Shown: positions 16,472 through 25,340, counted from the first letter of the stretch. The stretch: 64,000 bases of DNA from UBA4951 sp963616935 (GCA_963616935.1 CAVEMS010000005.1:62001-126000); one strand, 5' to 3'. Notes: a model not told the origin generated them from the letters alone. Program-made: numbers and translations.

Positions 16472-17416
16472 CTATTTCGTAACGGCTTTCTTTTCTCTGG
16501 AAGCGTTCCAAATGAGATAGCAAGCGGCGGCGAGCATCGCAACGCCCACCACAATGCACATGACTGGGAAGCCATAACCGAACTTGGTTTGCTCGGTGAC
16601 GAAACCTTGGATCGGCGAACCGATCAAGTTGAAGTGAACGGCCTTATCGTAATAGACCATATCTAAGGCGCCATAGATGATTAATCCCGCCCCAAGGCCG
16701 AAAGAGGCACCGGAAGTAAGATATCCAGCCATGGACGTTTTGCCTTTCTTGATCGCCAAAACGGCCAACAAGCTAAGCACGAAAGCGACGATATTTTGGC
16801 CAAGCAAGGTAAGAAGCATATAGACGGTCGGCATCTTCGCCGAATAGGTTTCCTTAAGCGTCAAAACGAGTCCGAGGCCGACTTCAATAATCATAAAGCC
16901 GGTGAAGACAACGGCGCCGATCAGCAAGAAGCCGATCAATTGTTTCTGATCTTTCGCATCATATAGCTTAACCATCGGGATGTTGGTGGCGATAAGCATC
17001 AAGATAGCGAAGAGAAGAGCCATAACGACGGCGAAAGCCATATTCGTGCCATTGGCCGTGACGTCAAACAAAAGAACACCATGGAGCAACAAAGCAAGGC
17101 TGATGATCCAGCCTTCGACGATGAAGATCGTCAAGCTCTTAACGACTGGGGCGTCATCATTCGGGCGAGACAAGCCGAGCCAAGCTTGATAAGCGCCATA
17201 ACCACTCAAAACGAAATAGGTGAACCCAATAACGGCGAATTCCAGATATAGGAAATACGGGGCATCGAATAGCGATTCCCTCCATTCCATGATTCCAGAC
17301 GTGAAGAATTGGGGAACGACGAACGCTCCGAAATACATTCCTAAAGCGCCAAAAGCCAAGAAAATGATGGTATGGAATAGGAAGCTTAGGACTCTTGATG
17401 TGCTTTGATATTTCAT
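16472..17416 (-). CDS. polytopic membrane protein, unknown function
   Basis: A 314-residue protein with about eight predicted membrane segments and short loops; I recognise no family. The ATG at 17416 (MKYQSTSRVLSFLF) follows AAAGGG; longer in-frame starts upstream fall in the leader. It has its own promoter (17474-17503) with a perfect inverted repeat across it, so expression is probably repressible. No regulator gene is adjacent. Confidence 0.7.
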   Translation of the reverse strand: MKYQSTSRVLSFLFHTIIFLAFGALGMYFGAFVVPQFFTSGIMEWRESLFDAPYFLYLEFAVIGFTYFVLSGYGAYQAWLGLSRPNDDAPVVKSLTIFIVEGWIISLALLLHGVLLFDVTANGTNMAFAVVMALLFAILMLIATNIPMVKLYDAKDQKQLIGFLLIGAVVFTGFMIIEVGLGLVLTLKETYSAKMPTVYMLLTLLGQNIVAFVLSLLAVLAIKKGKTSMAGYLTSGASFGLGAGLIIYGALDMVYYDKAVHFNLIGSPIQGFVTEQTKFGYGFPVMCIVVGVAMLAAACYLIWNASREKKAVTK

Positions 17417-17472
17417 ATTAGCAACCCTTTCTAACAATGCGGCCATAGTAACGAAAAACCGACATAGCCCCA

Positions 17473-17503
17473 CTATTTAAGTCTATCTTAAATAGATAGT
17501 CAA
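17473..17503 (-). promoter_or_regulatory. promoter with overlapping dyad operator
   Basis: On the minus strand TTGACT (17498-17503) and TAAATA (17474-17479) are 18 bp apart. The perfect inverted repeat CTATTTAAG-TCTAT-CTTAAATAG (17473-17495) covers the -10 and the spacer. This placement is typical of a repressor site. The regulator is unknown. Confidence 0.65.
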
Positions 17504-17630
17504 TTCATAAAATTAAACGAAGCGAAAGAATGCGAATTCTATTTTTGTTTTCATTTTCTTCGCCAAAGCGGAAATGAATCTTAGAACGAAATATCCTTCG
17601 TAGCCAAAAGCTAGAAAGCCATTATGAAAA

Positions 17631-19190
17631 TCATTCTTCCAGTATTTTAAGCGCGATTGCCACGCCATCGGCCGCCGATGTCGTGATTCCGCCAGCGTAT
17701 GAAGCCCCTTCTCCTATCGGATATAACCCATGAATATTGCTCATGCCGTTTTCGTCTCTTGGTATTCTGACGGGCGAAGAGCTTCTTGTTTCAATGCCGG
17801 TCAAAATCGCATCGCCAAAACGATAAAACGACTGCGTTTTGCGGAGATTTTCAATTCCTTCACGCAAAGAATCGATAACAAAAGACGGTAAACATTCATC
17901 AAAAGAAGAAAAATAGATTCCAGGTTTATATGTAGGCGACAAAGAGCCAAATGAACTGCTTTCGGCACCTTTTAAGAAGTCACTTAGGCAAGAGGCTGGG
18001 GCAAAATAAGGCTTATCCTTTCGATACGCCTTCGCCTCATAGAATTCACGATAACGATATCCGTCCAAAGGATCGCCTTTGAAGTAATCGTCCACTTTTA
18101 AGTTTACCAATATGGCCGCATTGCCGTTCGTTAGATTCCTCGCCCTTTTGCTCATGCCATTGGTGACGATCGTCCCTTCTTCGCAAGAAGAGTTAACAAC
18201 CTCCCCGCCCGGGCACATACAAAAAGAATAGACAGATCGCCCATTACGCAAATGAGCGACGGACTTAAACGATGACGGTGGCAAGGCGACTTTGCCATAG
18301 AATTCATGATAATTGGCACGATCTATGCTTTCTTGTGGGAATTCTACCCTTAGCCCGATTGAGAAATCCTTTGGAATGAATTTGAGGCCTCTACGCTCTA
18401 ACATCAATGCGGTGTCAAAAGGACTATGCCCATAGGCCAATAAACACGTTTCAGTGAAAAGCGGATGCCTATTATGTGCCCCATCCTCATAATAGACGTC
18501 CAAACCATTTTTCTTTTCGACTATGTCGACGAGTTTCGACGAGAACAAGATGTCTGCTCCAAGAGATAATAGTTCATCGCGGAATGAACGCATGACGCCA
18601 GGCAGCAAATCGCTTCCTATATGAGGATTCGCATCGATCAATATGTCTTTGGGCGCGCCATGCTTGACGAATTCTTCCAAAACAAAACGCATATAAGGGC
18701 TTTTGACTCCGGTATGGAGTTTCCCATCGCTAAAAGTCCCTGCCCCTCCTTCGCCATAGCAGACGTTGCTTTCTGGATTTAATATCCCTTTATCTTTTAG
18801 TAGCTCTATGTCGCAAGCCCTATCGTCGACGTTTTTGCCACGTTCTAAGATTATTGGCTTATTGCCGGATCTCGCCAAAATGAGCGAAGCCAATAGACCG
18901 CTTGGGCCTAAGCCAACCACCACTGGGCGATATGCGAGTTTTTTGGAAGGGATCAAGACGGGTTCAACCGGCAAATAGGCCACTATGTCTTTACCGGCGA
19001 TCTCTTTCTGCGTGTCAACTATCGCACGATATACGAAATTGCCTTCGTCTCGCCTAGCATCGATTGAGCGGCGATATATCTCGTAGGCGAAGGATTTCGG
19101 CGATAAGCCTATTTTCCTAGCTATAGCGGTCGTTAGATTATCTTCCGAAAGGTTTAACGGAAGTTTGATATTCGAAACTATGTATTTCAT
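17631..19190 (-). CDS. FAD-dependent dehydrogenase-like protein (COG2509 type)
   Basis: A 519-residue flavoprotein of the uncharacterised NAD(FAD)-utilizing dehydrogenase family. After a ~85-residue N-terminal domain comes the dinucleotide-binding motif VVVGLGPSGLLASLILA (near residue 90), then CYGEGGAGTFSDGKLHTG, a signature of this family, and a C-terminal GLYPIGEGASYAGGITTSAADG that closes over FAD. Function and substrate are not known for the family. Its ATG overlaps the stop of the upstream flavoprotein (ATGA), so the two flavoproteins are coupled. Confidence 0.85.
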   Translation of the reverse strand: MKYIVSNIKLPLNLSEDNLTTAIARKIGLSPKSFAYEIYRRSIDARRDEGNFVYRAIVDTQKEIAGKDIVAYLPVEPVLIPSKKLAYRPVVVGLGPSGLLASLILARSGNKPIILERGKNVDDRACDIELLKDKGILNPESNVCYGEGGAGTFSDGKLHTGVKSPYMRFVLEEFVKHGAPKDILIDANPHIGSDLLPGVMRSFRDELLSLGADILFSSKLVDIVEKKNGLDVYYEDGAHNRHPLFTETCLLAYGHSPFDTALMLERRGLKFIPKDFSIGLRVEFPQESIDRANYHEFYGKVALPPSSFKSVAHLRNGRSVYSFCMCPGGEVVNSSCEEGTIVTNGMSKRARNLTNGNAAILVNLKVDDYFKGDPLDGYRYREFYEAKAYRKDKPYFAPASCLSDFLKGAESSSFGSLSPTYKPGIYFSSFDECLPSFVIDSLREGIENLRKTQSFYRFGDAILTGIETRSSSPVRIPRDENGMSNIHGLYPIGEGASYAGGITTSAADGVAIALKILEE

Positions 19191-20359
19191 AAGGAATCAG
19201 CGATTCTAAGCGCGTTAAGCAAATCGAATAAGAGATTATATCCACCGCATTCGCCATCAATATTGAGAATTTCGCCGGCGAAATACACGGATTTTTCGAT
19301 TTTCGATTCGAATGTCGATTCAATCTGATCGAGTTTTAAACCGCCAACGCTGACTTGGGAGAAAAGAAATGGGTAGTTCTCCTTGTAGCAATAATCTAAC
19401 CCCTTCATGGTCCTCGCTAGTAACGGAATCCATTCGACGTCATGCGTGCGTTTGGCCCTATCCAAAACATGGTTGGCCAAAGGATGAGGCAAAAGGGAGT
19501 CCAAAAAGAAATGGGGCGAAACCTTTTGCATTTTCGTGATTTCATCGCACATTTCTTCATGAGTTTTGTTGGGGAATAAGTCAATGTATATCGTCACATC
19601 CTTTAATTTCCTTCTCGCGATCTCGCTTGAAGCGTTCATGATGACGATGCCAGAAAGACCATCATCCTTATAAAGGACTTCGCCTCTTTGCGAGAAGAAT
19701 GATTTGCCTTCCGAAGATAGCGACACATTCGCCGCATGCCTAATGCCGGATAGTTCCTTCATCTTTCGATCGGTAACCCTAATCGGGCATAGACCAGGCC
19801 TAAAGGAATCGAAACGATAATGATGCTTTTCAAGCACCGAGACGAAATTTCCATCGCTTCCGAGGTTATTCCCGCTTCGAGCGCCGGGAGCGATGATCAA
19901 GGTATCGTATGGACCATATTCAACATTAGATGTTAAGAAGTAATATCCAAATTCCTTCTTTTCGTAATCTTTTATCGTCACCGCCCTATGAAGGACGATT
20001 CCGAAAGAAGACGCCACGTCGAGCAAATAAGAGGCGAACTGATTGGCGTTATCCGAAGTCGGATAGTACCCTTGCCCCTCTTTCTTGTTCACCGAAACGC
20101 CCATTTCATGAAAGGCTTCGATCCTTTTCGATAAAGGATATGAAGAGAGAAGGCTTTCCATGAATTTCGGATCGTTATAAGCAAATGGGTTTTCTTCATC
20201 CGGCATTATGTTAGCGTGTCCATTCCCCGTCGCCCTAAGCTTCTTCGCTAATTTTTCTTCTTTGTCGAAAATATCGATCATATAAGAAGGATGGCGTTTC
20301 TTTAGCAATATGGCGGCATATAAGGCCGAAGGGCCGCTGCCTAGGATTCCTATTTTCAT
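19187..20359 (-). CDS. HI0933/YhiN-like flavoprotein
   Basis: A 390-residue FAD protein of the HI0933 (BaiN/YhiN) family, sometimes annotated as aminoacetone oxidase-like. The FAD motif GILGSGPSALYAAILL is at residues 3-18, followed by KKLRATGNGHANI (family motif with Asn) near residue 38, GYYPTSDNANQFA, and the C-terminal YFAGEILNIDGECGGYN. The start at 20359 is chosen over a longer ORF because a TACAAT box sits 7 bp upstream of this ATG. It overlaps the next flavoprotein gene by 4 bases. Confidence 0.87.
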   Translation of the reverse strand: MKIGILGSGPSALYAAILLKKRHPSYMIDIFDKEEKLAKKLRATGNGHANIMPDEENPFAYNDPKFMESLLSSYPLSKRIEAFHEMGVSVNKKEGQGYYPTSDNANQFASYLLDVASSFGIVLHRAVTIKDYEKKEFGYYFLTSNVEYGPYDTLIIAPGARSGNNLGSDGNFVSVLEKHHYRFDSFRPGLCPIRVTDRKMKELSGIRHAANVSLSSEGKSFFSQRGEVLYKDDGLSGIVIMNASSEIARRKLKDVTIYIDLFPNKTHEEMCDEITKMQKVSPHFFLDSLLPHPLANHVLDRAKRTHDVEWIPLLARTMKGLDYCYKENYPFLFSQVSVGGLKLDQIESTFESKIEKSVYFAGEILNIDGECGGYNLLFDLLNALRIADSL

Positions 20360-20432
20360 AGGAACTATTGTAATTTGTTTCCTTCCCCCAAGAAAGCCCA
20401 CACTTCGATTGCTCGTCTCTTTCTTTTAGGCA

Positions 20433-20459
20433 AAGAAAAACGCGGATCATCTCCGCGTT
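20433..20459 (-). terminator. rho-independent terminator of the GtrA gene
   Basis: On the minus strand AACGCGGA-GATGA-TCCGCGTT forms an 8-bp stem followed by TTTCTTT. It lies just after the stop at 20481. Confidence 0.85.
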
Positions 20460-20480
20460 CATCATGGGACATGTTAGAGA

Positions 20481-21359
20481 TTATTTCTTGGTGGGATGCT
20501 CTCTTTCGTAAGCTTCGAGTTCTTCCCTGATCATGCGCTTGGCATCTTCAGCATGCGTCCTCTTATAAGGTTTTCCCATCAAGGATTCCATCTCCTCATG
20601 GAGGATTTTCATGAAGGATTCTCTGGTCGTGTAATGCGGTCCTTCCACTTTGACGGGCTTTTCCTCGTCCGAAGCGGTGATAACCAATGGCTCTTCAGGA
20701 GCGGGTTCTAAGGCATAAGCGGCCTTTTCTTCCTTCTTCGGCTCTTTGAAGATGATGAGCTTTCTCGTTAAGTAGTTATAGATCATCGTAACGATGGTCT
20801 TGATGGCGAAGATGATACAGAAGATCCAGAAGGCTTTGCCTCCTTCTTCGAAAAGCGTCGCAAGGCTCACTTTCGTGAAGTCATAGGTGAATTGGATATC
20901 GGTGAAGGTGAGATTGCAAACAAAGACGCCAAGCTCCTGAAGGCCAAGCCCGATAAGCCAGCCCCCTGCCCCTAAGCCTATATAAGCAAAGAAGGCTTTG
21001 GCTGATTTGGTGTTGATCTTCTTGTCGACGTTTTGATAAACCCAAAGACGGGAGAAGAAGAAATTGACGACGCTTGAGACGATGAAAGCGATCGTAACGC
21101 TTAAACCCCAGGAGAGATATTCGCCCCAGGTGCCTTGCTCGATAAGCGAAGTAAACGCCCACTTCATCAAGACGAACTGGATGACAAAGTCTATGAGCGT
21201 GCATAAGATTCCGATGACTACGAAACGAAGGATCTCAAGCCCTCTGCTCTTTTTTCTCTTTTCCTTTTTGGCGATTTCCTCTTGTTCGATTGATTTCGCC
21301 GCTTCGGCCAAGGATGCCGGAGATGTGTACATCTCTTCTTTTTCTTTGTTGTTTTTCAT
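20481..21359 (-). CDS. GtrA-family membrane protein
   Basis: GtrA proteins are small membrane proteins linked to polyprenyl-phosphate sugar handling and cell-surface glycosylation. Here four membrane segments lie at about residues 45-70, 85-110, 130-150 and 178-198, with the family pattern LRFVVIGILCTLIDFVIQF and VNFFFSRLWVYQ. The total of 292 residues is long because of a charged N-terminal ~40 residues and an ~85-residue C-terminal cytoplasmic tail. I chose the ATG at 21359: a TACAAT box sits 6 bp upstream, favouring a leaderless message over the TTG start two codons earlier. Confidence 0.8.
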   Translation of the reverse strand: MKNNKEKEEMYTSPASLAEAAKSIEQEEIAKKEKRKKSRGLEILRFVVIGILCTLIDFVIQFVLMKWAFTSLIEQGTWGEYLSWGLSVTIAFIVSSVVNFFFSRLWVYQNVDKKINTKSAKAFFAYIGLGAGGWLIGLGLQELGVFVCNLTFTDIQFTYDFTKVSLATLFEEGGKAFWIFCIIFAIKTIVTMIYNYLTRKLIIFKEPKKEEKAAYALEPAPEEPLVITASDEEKPVKVEGPHYTTRESFMKILHEEMESLMGKPYKRTHAEDAKRMIREELEAYEREHPTKK

Positions 21360-21421
21360 ACGCAAATTGTAATCTTCCTTTCTATATCTTCATATAAAAA
21401 TTTTGTTTTTGCAAAAAGCCG

Positions 21422-23569
21422 TCAAATGTCGTCTATTTCCTTCAAATAGTCATCAACAGACGCATCGCTTGGCATCCGCCAATCACCACGGGGGGAGATA
21501 GCGACCGTTCCAACTTTCGGCCCATCAGGCAAACAGGAGCGTTTGAACTGATTCCTCCAAAAACGGCGATAGAAGGAGGAAAGCCATCCTTTTAACTGCT
21601 CTTTGCTATATTTTTCCCCATAAGCCATGGTCAATAACAAGAACATCTTCTTCGGACGGAATTCGTAGCGTAAGAAATAATAGATTATGAAGTCAACAAC
21701 TTCATATGGTCCGACGATATCTTCAGTTTGCTGTTTTATCTCGCCACTCGAATCAGGAGGCAATAGCTCAGGACTAATCGGGGTGTTTATGATGTCTAAT
21801 AGCGATGGTGAAGCCTCTGGATGGATCCTCGCATATCCTTCGCAAAGATAACGGACCAAGGTCTTTGGAATCGAGGCATTGACCCCATACATCGACATAT
21901 GGTCGCCGGAATACGTCGTCCAGCCCAAACATAGTTCGCTTAAATCGCCAGTCCCTATCATCAACGATCCTTCGTCGTTGGCGATATCCATAAGAACCTG
22001 CGTTCTTTCCCTCGCTTGCGCATTTTCATAAGTGACATTTCTGTTATTTGGATCGTGCCCTATGTCTTCGAAATGCCTTAAAAGCGATTCTTTGAGGTTG
22101 ATTTCCTGAAAGGAGACGCCAAGCTCATTAGAAAGGAGCAATGCGTTATCATGGGTCCTTGTCGAGGTTCCAAAAGCGGGTAGAGTGACGGCCTTTATGC
22201 CTTTGCGGTCATAGCCTAGGAAATCGAATGCCTCCACAGCGACAAGTAACGCTAAGGTGGAATCGAGCCCTCCCGATAAGCCGACCAACACCTTCTTTTG
22301 ACCGACCGTTTCGAGTCTCTTGATGAGGCCCATAGCCTGGATCTTGAGTATCGTTTCGACCCTTTCTTCGTCGAATACTCCGCCATGCGGCACGAAAGGC
22401 AATGGATTATACCTTCTAAGCACTTTCTCAGGTTTCGTAAGAGGCAAAGAGAACCCTATAGTTTGATACGAATCGTCTTGGATATTTGGGTATGTCGTCA
22501 TCCTGATTCTTTCGGCCAAAATCTTTTCGACATCGATATCGCATGTTGCGCTTTCCATGGCGAAAAGTTTGGATTCTGCAAGTATTTTTCCATTTTCAGC
22601 GATGATATTGTGGCTCGAATAGACCAAATCCGTGGTGCTTTCGCTGATAGCAGCATCGCTATAGGCGTAGGCGACAAATAGCCTGCCACTTGTCATCGAG
22701 ACCAAATCGCGACGGTATTTCGCTTTGCCCACCACTTCATTCGAACCGCTTAGATTGAGAATAAGGGTGGCGCCTCTAGACGCTAAAGCGGTCGACGGAG
22801 TGTCTGGCACCCATAGATCCTCGCAAATCTCGATCCCGATGCTAAGAGACGCGTAATCCTCGTCCTGAAATAGGATCTTATTGCCGAACGGCACTTCTTC
22901 GCCCATCAAGGAGATTGTGGTGTTTTCATCATTCCATGGAGCAAAATGCCTTGCTTCATAGAATTCCGAGTAATTGGGGATATTCTTTTTGGCGATGACG
23001 CCTAAGACTTTGCCCCTATGGCATGTAATCGCGGCATTATAGATCTTATTGCCCTTCCTTATTGGTGCGCCATAGGCGAATAAGACGTCACAATCGGACG
23101 TTTCTTTGGCTATGGTTTCAATCGCCGAAAGAGTATTCTTGAGCAATGCGTCATTCCTAAATAAATCCGAACAGGTATAACCCGTTAGGCAAAGTTCAGG
23201 AAGAACCAAAATATGGACTTTGTCGTTTGCCGCTTTCTTGACGATGTCGATTATGCTTTCGGCATTCTTACTGACATTAGAGATCGAGATAGGCACGCTT
23301 TGAGAACGGACGCGCACATAGCCATAGGGGTCAGATTGTTCTTTGTTTGGAACAAAATAATTGGGTTTTGACGGTGATATTTCGTTATTTGTCCTTAATT
23401 TAATAGTGTTCAATCCGCTTTTAACCAGATCCTCATACACTTCCGGCGAAAGGATGACGAGATCGCTATATCCGTTTTTCGTGATATGAAGCACGCCGTC
23501 GTTTTCTTTTAGGTCCTTCTCGAGTTTCGCCGTGTCTCGGAGGGATGTTATTGGTTGAATTTTTGACAT
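21422..23569 (-). CDS. nadE: glutamine-dependent NAD+ synthetase with N-terminal Phd/YefM-like domain
   Basis: Converts deamido-NAD to NAD using ammonia from glutamine. The 715-residue protein has an N-terminal glutaminase (nitrilase fold, ~85-400) with triad Glu125 (VLPELC), Lys194 (AKKNIPNY) and Cys249 (IEICEDLW), then the synthetase domain with ATP loop GLSGGLDSTLALLV. Residues 1-55 are extra: ITSLRDTAKLEKDL, HITKNGYSDLVILSPEVYEDL match the pattern of Phd/YefM antitoxins (DNA-binding, dimerising). No ATG lies between residue 1 and the glutaminase, so the extension is not a start-site artefact. A TAGAAT box 6 bp upstream of the ATG implies a leaderless mRNA. Confidence 0.93.
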   Translation of the reverse strand: MSKIQPITSLRDTAKLEKDLKENDGVLHITKNGYSDLVILSPEVYEDLVKSGLNTIKLRTNNEISPSKPNYFVPNKEQSDPYGYVRVRSQSVPISISNVSKNAESIIDIVKKAANDKVHILVLPELCLTGYTCSDLFRNDALLKNTLSAIETIAKETSDCDVLFAYGAPIRKGNKIYNAAITCHRGKVLGVIAKKNIPNYSEFYEARHFAPWNDENTTISLMGEEVPFGNKILFQDEDYASLSIGIEICEDLWVPDTPSTALASRGATLILNLSGSNEVVGKAKYRRDLVSMTSGRLFVAYAYSDAAISESTTDLVYSSHNIIAENGKILAESKLFAMESATCDIDVEKILAERIRMTTYPNIQDDSYQTIGFSLPLTKPEKVLRRYNPLPFVPHGGVFDEERVETILKIQAMGLIKRLETVGQKKVLVGLSGGLDSTLALLVAVEAFDFLGYDRKGIKAVTLPAFGTSTRTHDNALLLSNELGVSFQEINLKESLLRHFEDIGHDPNNRNVTYENAQARERTQVLMDIANDEGSLMIGTGDLSELCLGWTTYSGDHMSMYGVNASIPKTLVRYLCEGYARIHPEASPSLLDIINTPISPELLPPDSSGEIKQQTEDIVGPYEVVDFIIYYFLRYEFRPKKMFLLLTMAYGEKYSKEQLKGWLSSFYRRFWRNQFKRSCLPDGPKVGTVAISPRGDWRMPSDASVDDYLKEIDDI

Positions 23570-23575
23570 GTCGAA

Positions 23576-23629
23576 ATTCTACCATAATTATGTCGTAAAT
23601 TAAATCTTCCTTGGATGCTATAATCATCC
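23576..23629. promoter_or_regulatory. divergent nadE/rimK-like promoter region with two dyads
   Basis: The 62-bp gap has a minus-strand TAGAAT (23576-23581) for nadE and a plus-strand TATAAT (23619-23624) for the ATP-grasp gene. The palindrome CATAATTATG (23583-23592) lies upstream of the nadE -10, and GGATG-CTATAAT-CATCC (23613-23629) encloses the other -10. Both are candidate operators, perhaps for the Phd-like domain of the NadE protein itself (inference). Confidence 0.5.
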
Positions 23630-23631
23630 GC

Positions 23632-24507
23632 ATGAAAAAAGGGCTTTGCTTGTTGAACGCATTCATTCAGACCGAGGGACCTACCCACTTTTACGAAAGA
23701 ATGAAAGAAGAGCTGTCCAAATTCGACGTTTCGCTGGTTTTAAAGACCAACGCTGAAATACTTTCTTATATAGATAGCAACGGTTCCATCGTCTCCAATG
23801 AAAAACCGTATGATTTCGTGCTTTATCTCGATAAGGATCTATATGTTTCCTTCTTGCTAGAAAAACTCGGATATAGACTCTTCAATTCGGCCAACGCGAT
23901 CCGTTTATGCGATGACAAGATGTTAACGCATATGGCGCTTGCGAACCATGGCATAAAGATGCCAAAGACCATAAGCGCCCCGCTCAATTACAGCAAATCG
24001 ATATCGTTGGATTTCATAAATAACGTCGAAAATGAATTGAATTATCCGTTAGTCGCTAAAGACAACTTCGGAAGCTTAGGGAAGAATGTTTTCTTAATCA
24101 GAAACCACGACGAATTGCTCGATTTCGAAAAAGAGCATTACCAAAACCCCCGCCTCTATCAAGAGTTCATATCCTCAAGTTATGGATTTGATTACCGAGT
24201 GATAGTCGTCGGAGGAAAAACGGTCGCCGCCATGAAACGAGTCAACAAAGAAGATTGGCGAAGCAACATAGCGCAACATGGCATAGGTGAAAGAGTCATC
24301 CTTGAAAAAAGATATCAAGATGTAGCCGAAAAAGCGGCCGACATCCTAGGACTAGATTATTGTGGGATCGATTTGCTTTCTGGGAAAGAAGGCGAGCCGA
24401 TTCTTTGTGAAGTGAATAGCAACGCTTTTTTGGGCGGCATCGAACAAGTAAGCGGAGTCAATGTTGCTAAAGAATACGCGAAAGAGATTGTAGAAAAGTT
24501 GGTGTAA
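23632..24507 (+). CDS. RimK-type ATP-grasp ligase
   Basis: A 291-residue ATP-grasp enzyme related to RimK (ATP-dependent carboxylate-amine ligases that add amino acids to a carboxyl group). Typical elements are LCDDKMLTHMALANHGIKMPKT (~105-125), the ATP-binding YPLVAKDNFGSLGKNVFLI, EFISSSYGFDYRVIVVGG and the metal-binding LCEVNSNAFLGGIE near residue 265. The substrate cannot be inferred. The ATG at 23632 is 7 bp after a perfect TATAAT, so the mRNA is probably leaderless; the TTG start further upstream overlaps the promoter. Confidence 0.85.
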   Translation: MKKGLCLLNAFIQTEGPTHFYERMKEELSKFDVSLVLKTNAEILSYIDSNGSIVSNEKPYDFVLYLDKDLYVSFLLEKLGYRLFNSANAIRLCDDKMLTHMALANHGIKMPKTISAPLNYSKSISLDFINNVENELNYPLVAKDNFGSLGKNVFLIRNHDELLDFEKEHYQNPRLYQEFISSSYGFDYRVIVVGGKTVAAMKRVNKEDWRSNIAQHGIGERVILEKRYQDVAEKAADILGLDYCGIDLLSGKEGEPILCEVNSNAFLGGIEQVSGVNVAKEYAKEIVEKLV

Positions 24508-24628
24508 ATTCATATCGGTTTGGTTAGTTATTTGGCATGCGCTTGCAATAGTATCTATCGAATCTTTTTAAGAAATGTACAAAACTTGCATCAGCATCTA
24601 TCACTTATCGCATCGTCGCCTAAACTCA

Positions 24629-24958
24629 TCAATCTAGCCAAACCAATTCTTTTTCTACCTCCCAAAAACTCTTTCCTTCGAAAATCCTCTCTCTAAAAAC
24701 CTTTTCTCTAAGTTCTTCCTCGGTCTTCCCTTGCATTTCAATGCAATTGTAATCGACAAGATCGCCGTCCGAACCATATACGTTTTCATACGTCTTATTG
24801 TCAATGTTGTTCGCTTTCCATTTCGTGATTTGAACGTGCATATGATTGTCTTCGTCGAAATACCCCTCGAAAAAATATATATGGCCCGCATAAAAAAGCG
24901 TTGCGTCAGCATTCCACCAACCAGTGTCAAGAAAATGATTTAAATTACCATTTATCAT
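24629..24958 (-). CDS. small unknown protein, last gene of the XRE-ImmA-DUF4417 islet
   Basis: I do not recognise this 109-residue protein. It is rich in aromatic and acidic residues, starts MINGNLNHFLDTGWWNADATL and ends with a charged EEELREKVFRERIF helix and EVEKELVWLD. It overlaps the upstream gene by 14 bp and has GGAGG 8 bp before its ATG, so it is made together with that protein. In a toxin-immunity reading it would be the immunity partner; this is inference only. No terminator is visible after it. Confidence 0.6.
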   Translation of the reverse strand: MINGNLNHFLDTGWWNADATLFYAGHIYFFEGYFDEDNHMHVQITKWKANNIDNKTYENVYGSDGDLVDYNCIEMQGKTEEELREKVFRERIFEGKSFWEVEKELVWLD

Positions 24959-25337
24959 AACCTATATCCTCCAATAAATTTGCATATTTTTCTTTTATTT
25001 CTTCACTTAACGGCTCAGCTGGCTGCCTATCAAGATTAGGCTTGTATATATGCATATGCCAAACATCATCCTTCTTGTTTCCGCCATTCAGCTTTGCTTC
25101 CGGATGAAGGGCTATTTCTACAATAGGTTCATGATTTTTACCATATATTCTCATCGCACGAAACTTTCCTTTTTTCTTTATTACATAAATAGAATTTGCC
25201 GAAAAAGAATAATCGGGCATTGAATGATTCGAATCACGGCCTTCCAATATCTCTTCTCCATTTCTCAAAACCTCAACTGTCCTATACTCAACATCCATAT
25301 ACCGATGGTTTTGAGCGACAGATCCTCTAGATGCCAT
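24945..25337 (-). CDS. small unknown protein with HxH motif
   Basis: A 130-residue protein with no family I can name. It begins MASRGSVAQNHRYMDVEY, has a beta-rich middle (NSIYVIKKKGKFRAMRIYG), and a C-terminal DVWHMHIYKPNLDRQPAEPL followed by a Lys/Glu helix. The layout, with conserved-looking His-x-His near the end, recalls small nuclease-like proteins of prophages and polymorphic toxins, but I cannot show homology. It starts 3 bp after the DUF4417 stop with GGAGGAATGAAAA before the ATG. Confidence 0.6.
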   Translation of the reverse strand: MASRGSVAQNHRYMDVEYRTVEVLRNGEEILEGRDSNHSMPDYSFSANSIYVIKKKGKFRAMRIYGKNHEPIVEIALHPEAKLNGGNKKDDVWHMHIYKPNLDRQPAEPLSEEIKEKYANLLEDIGYDKW

Positions 25338-25340
25338 TTT

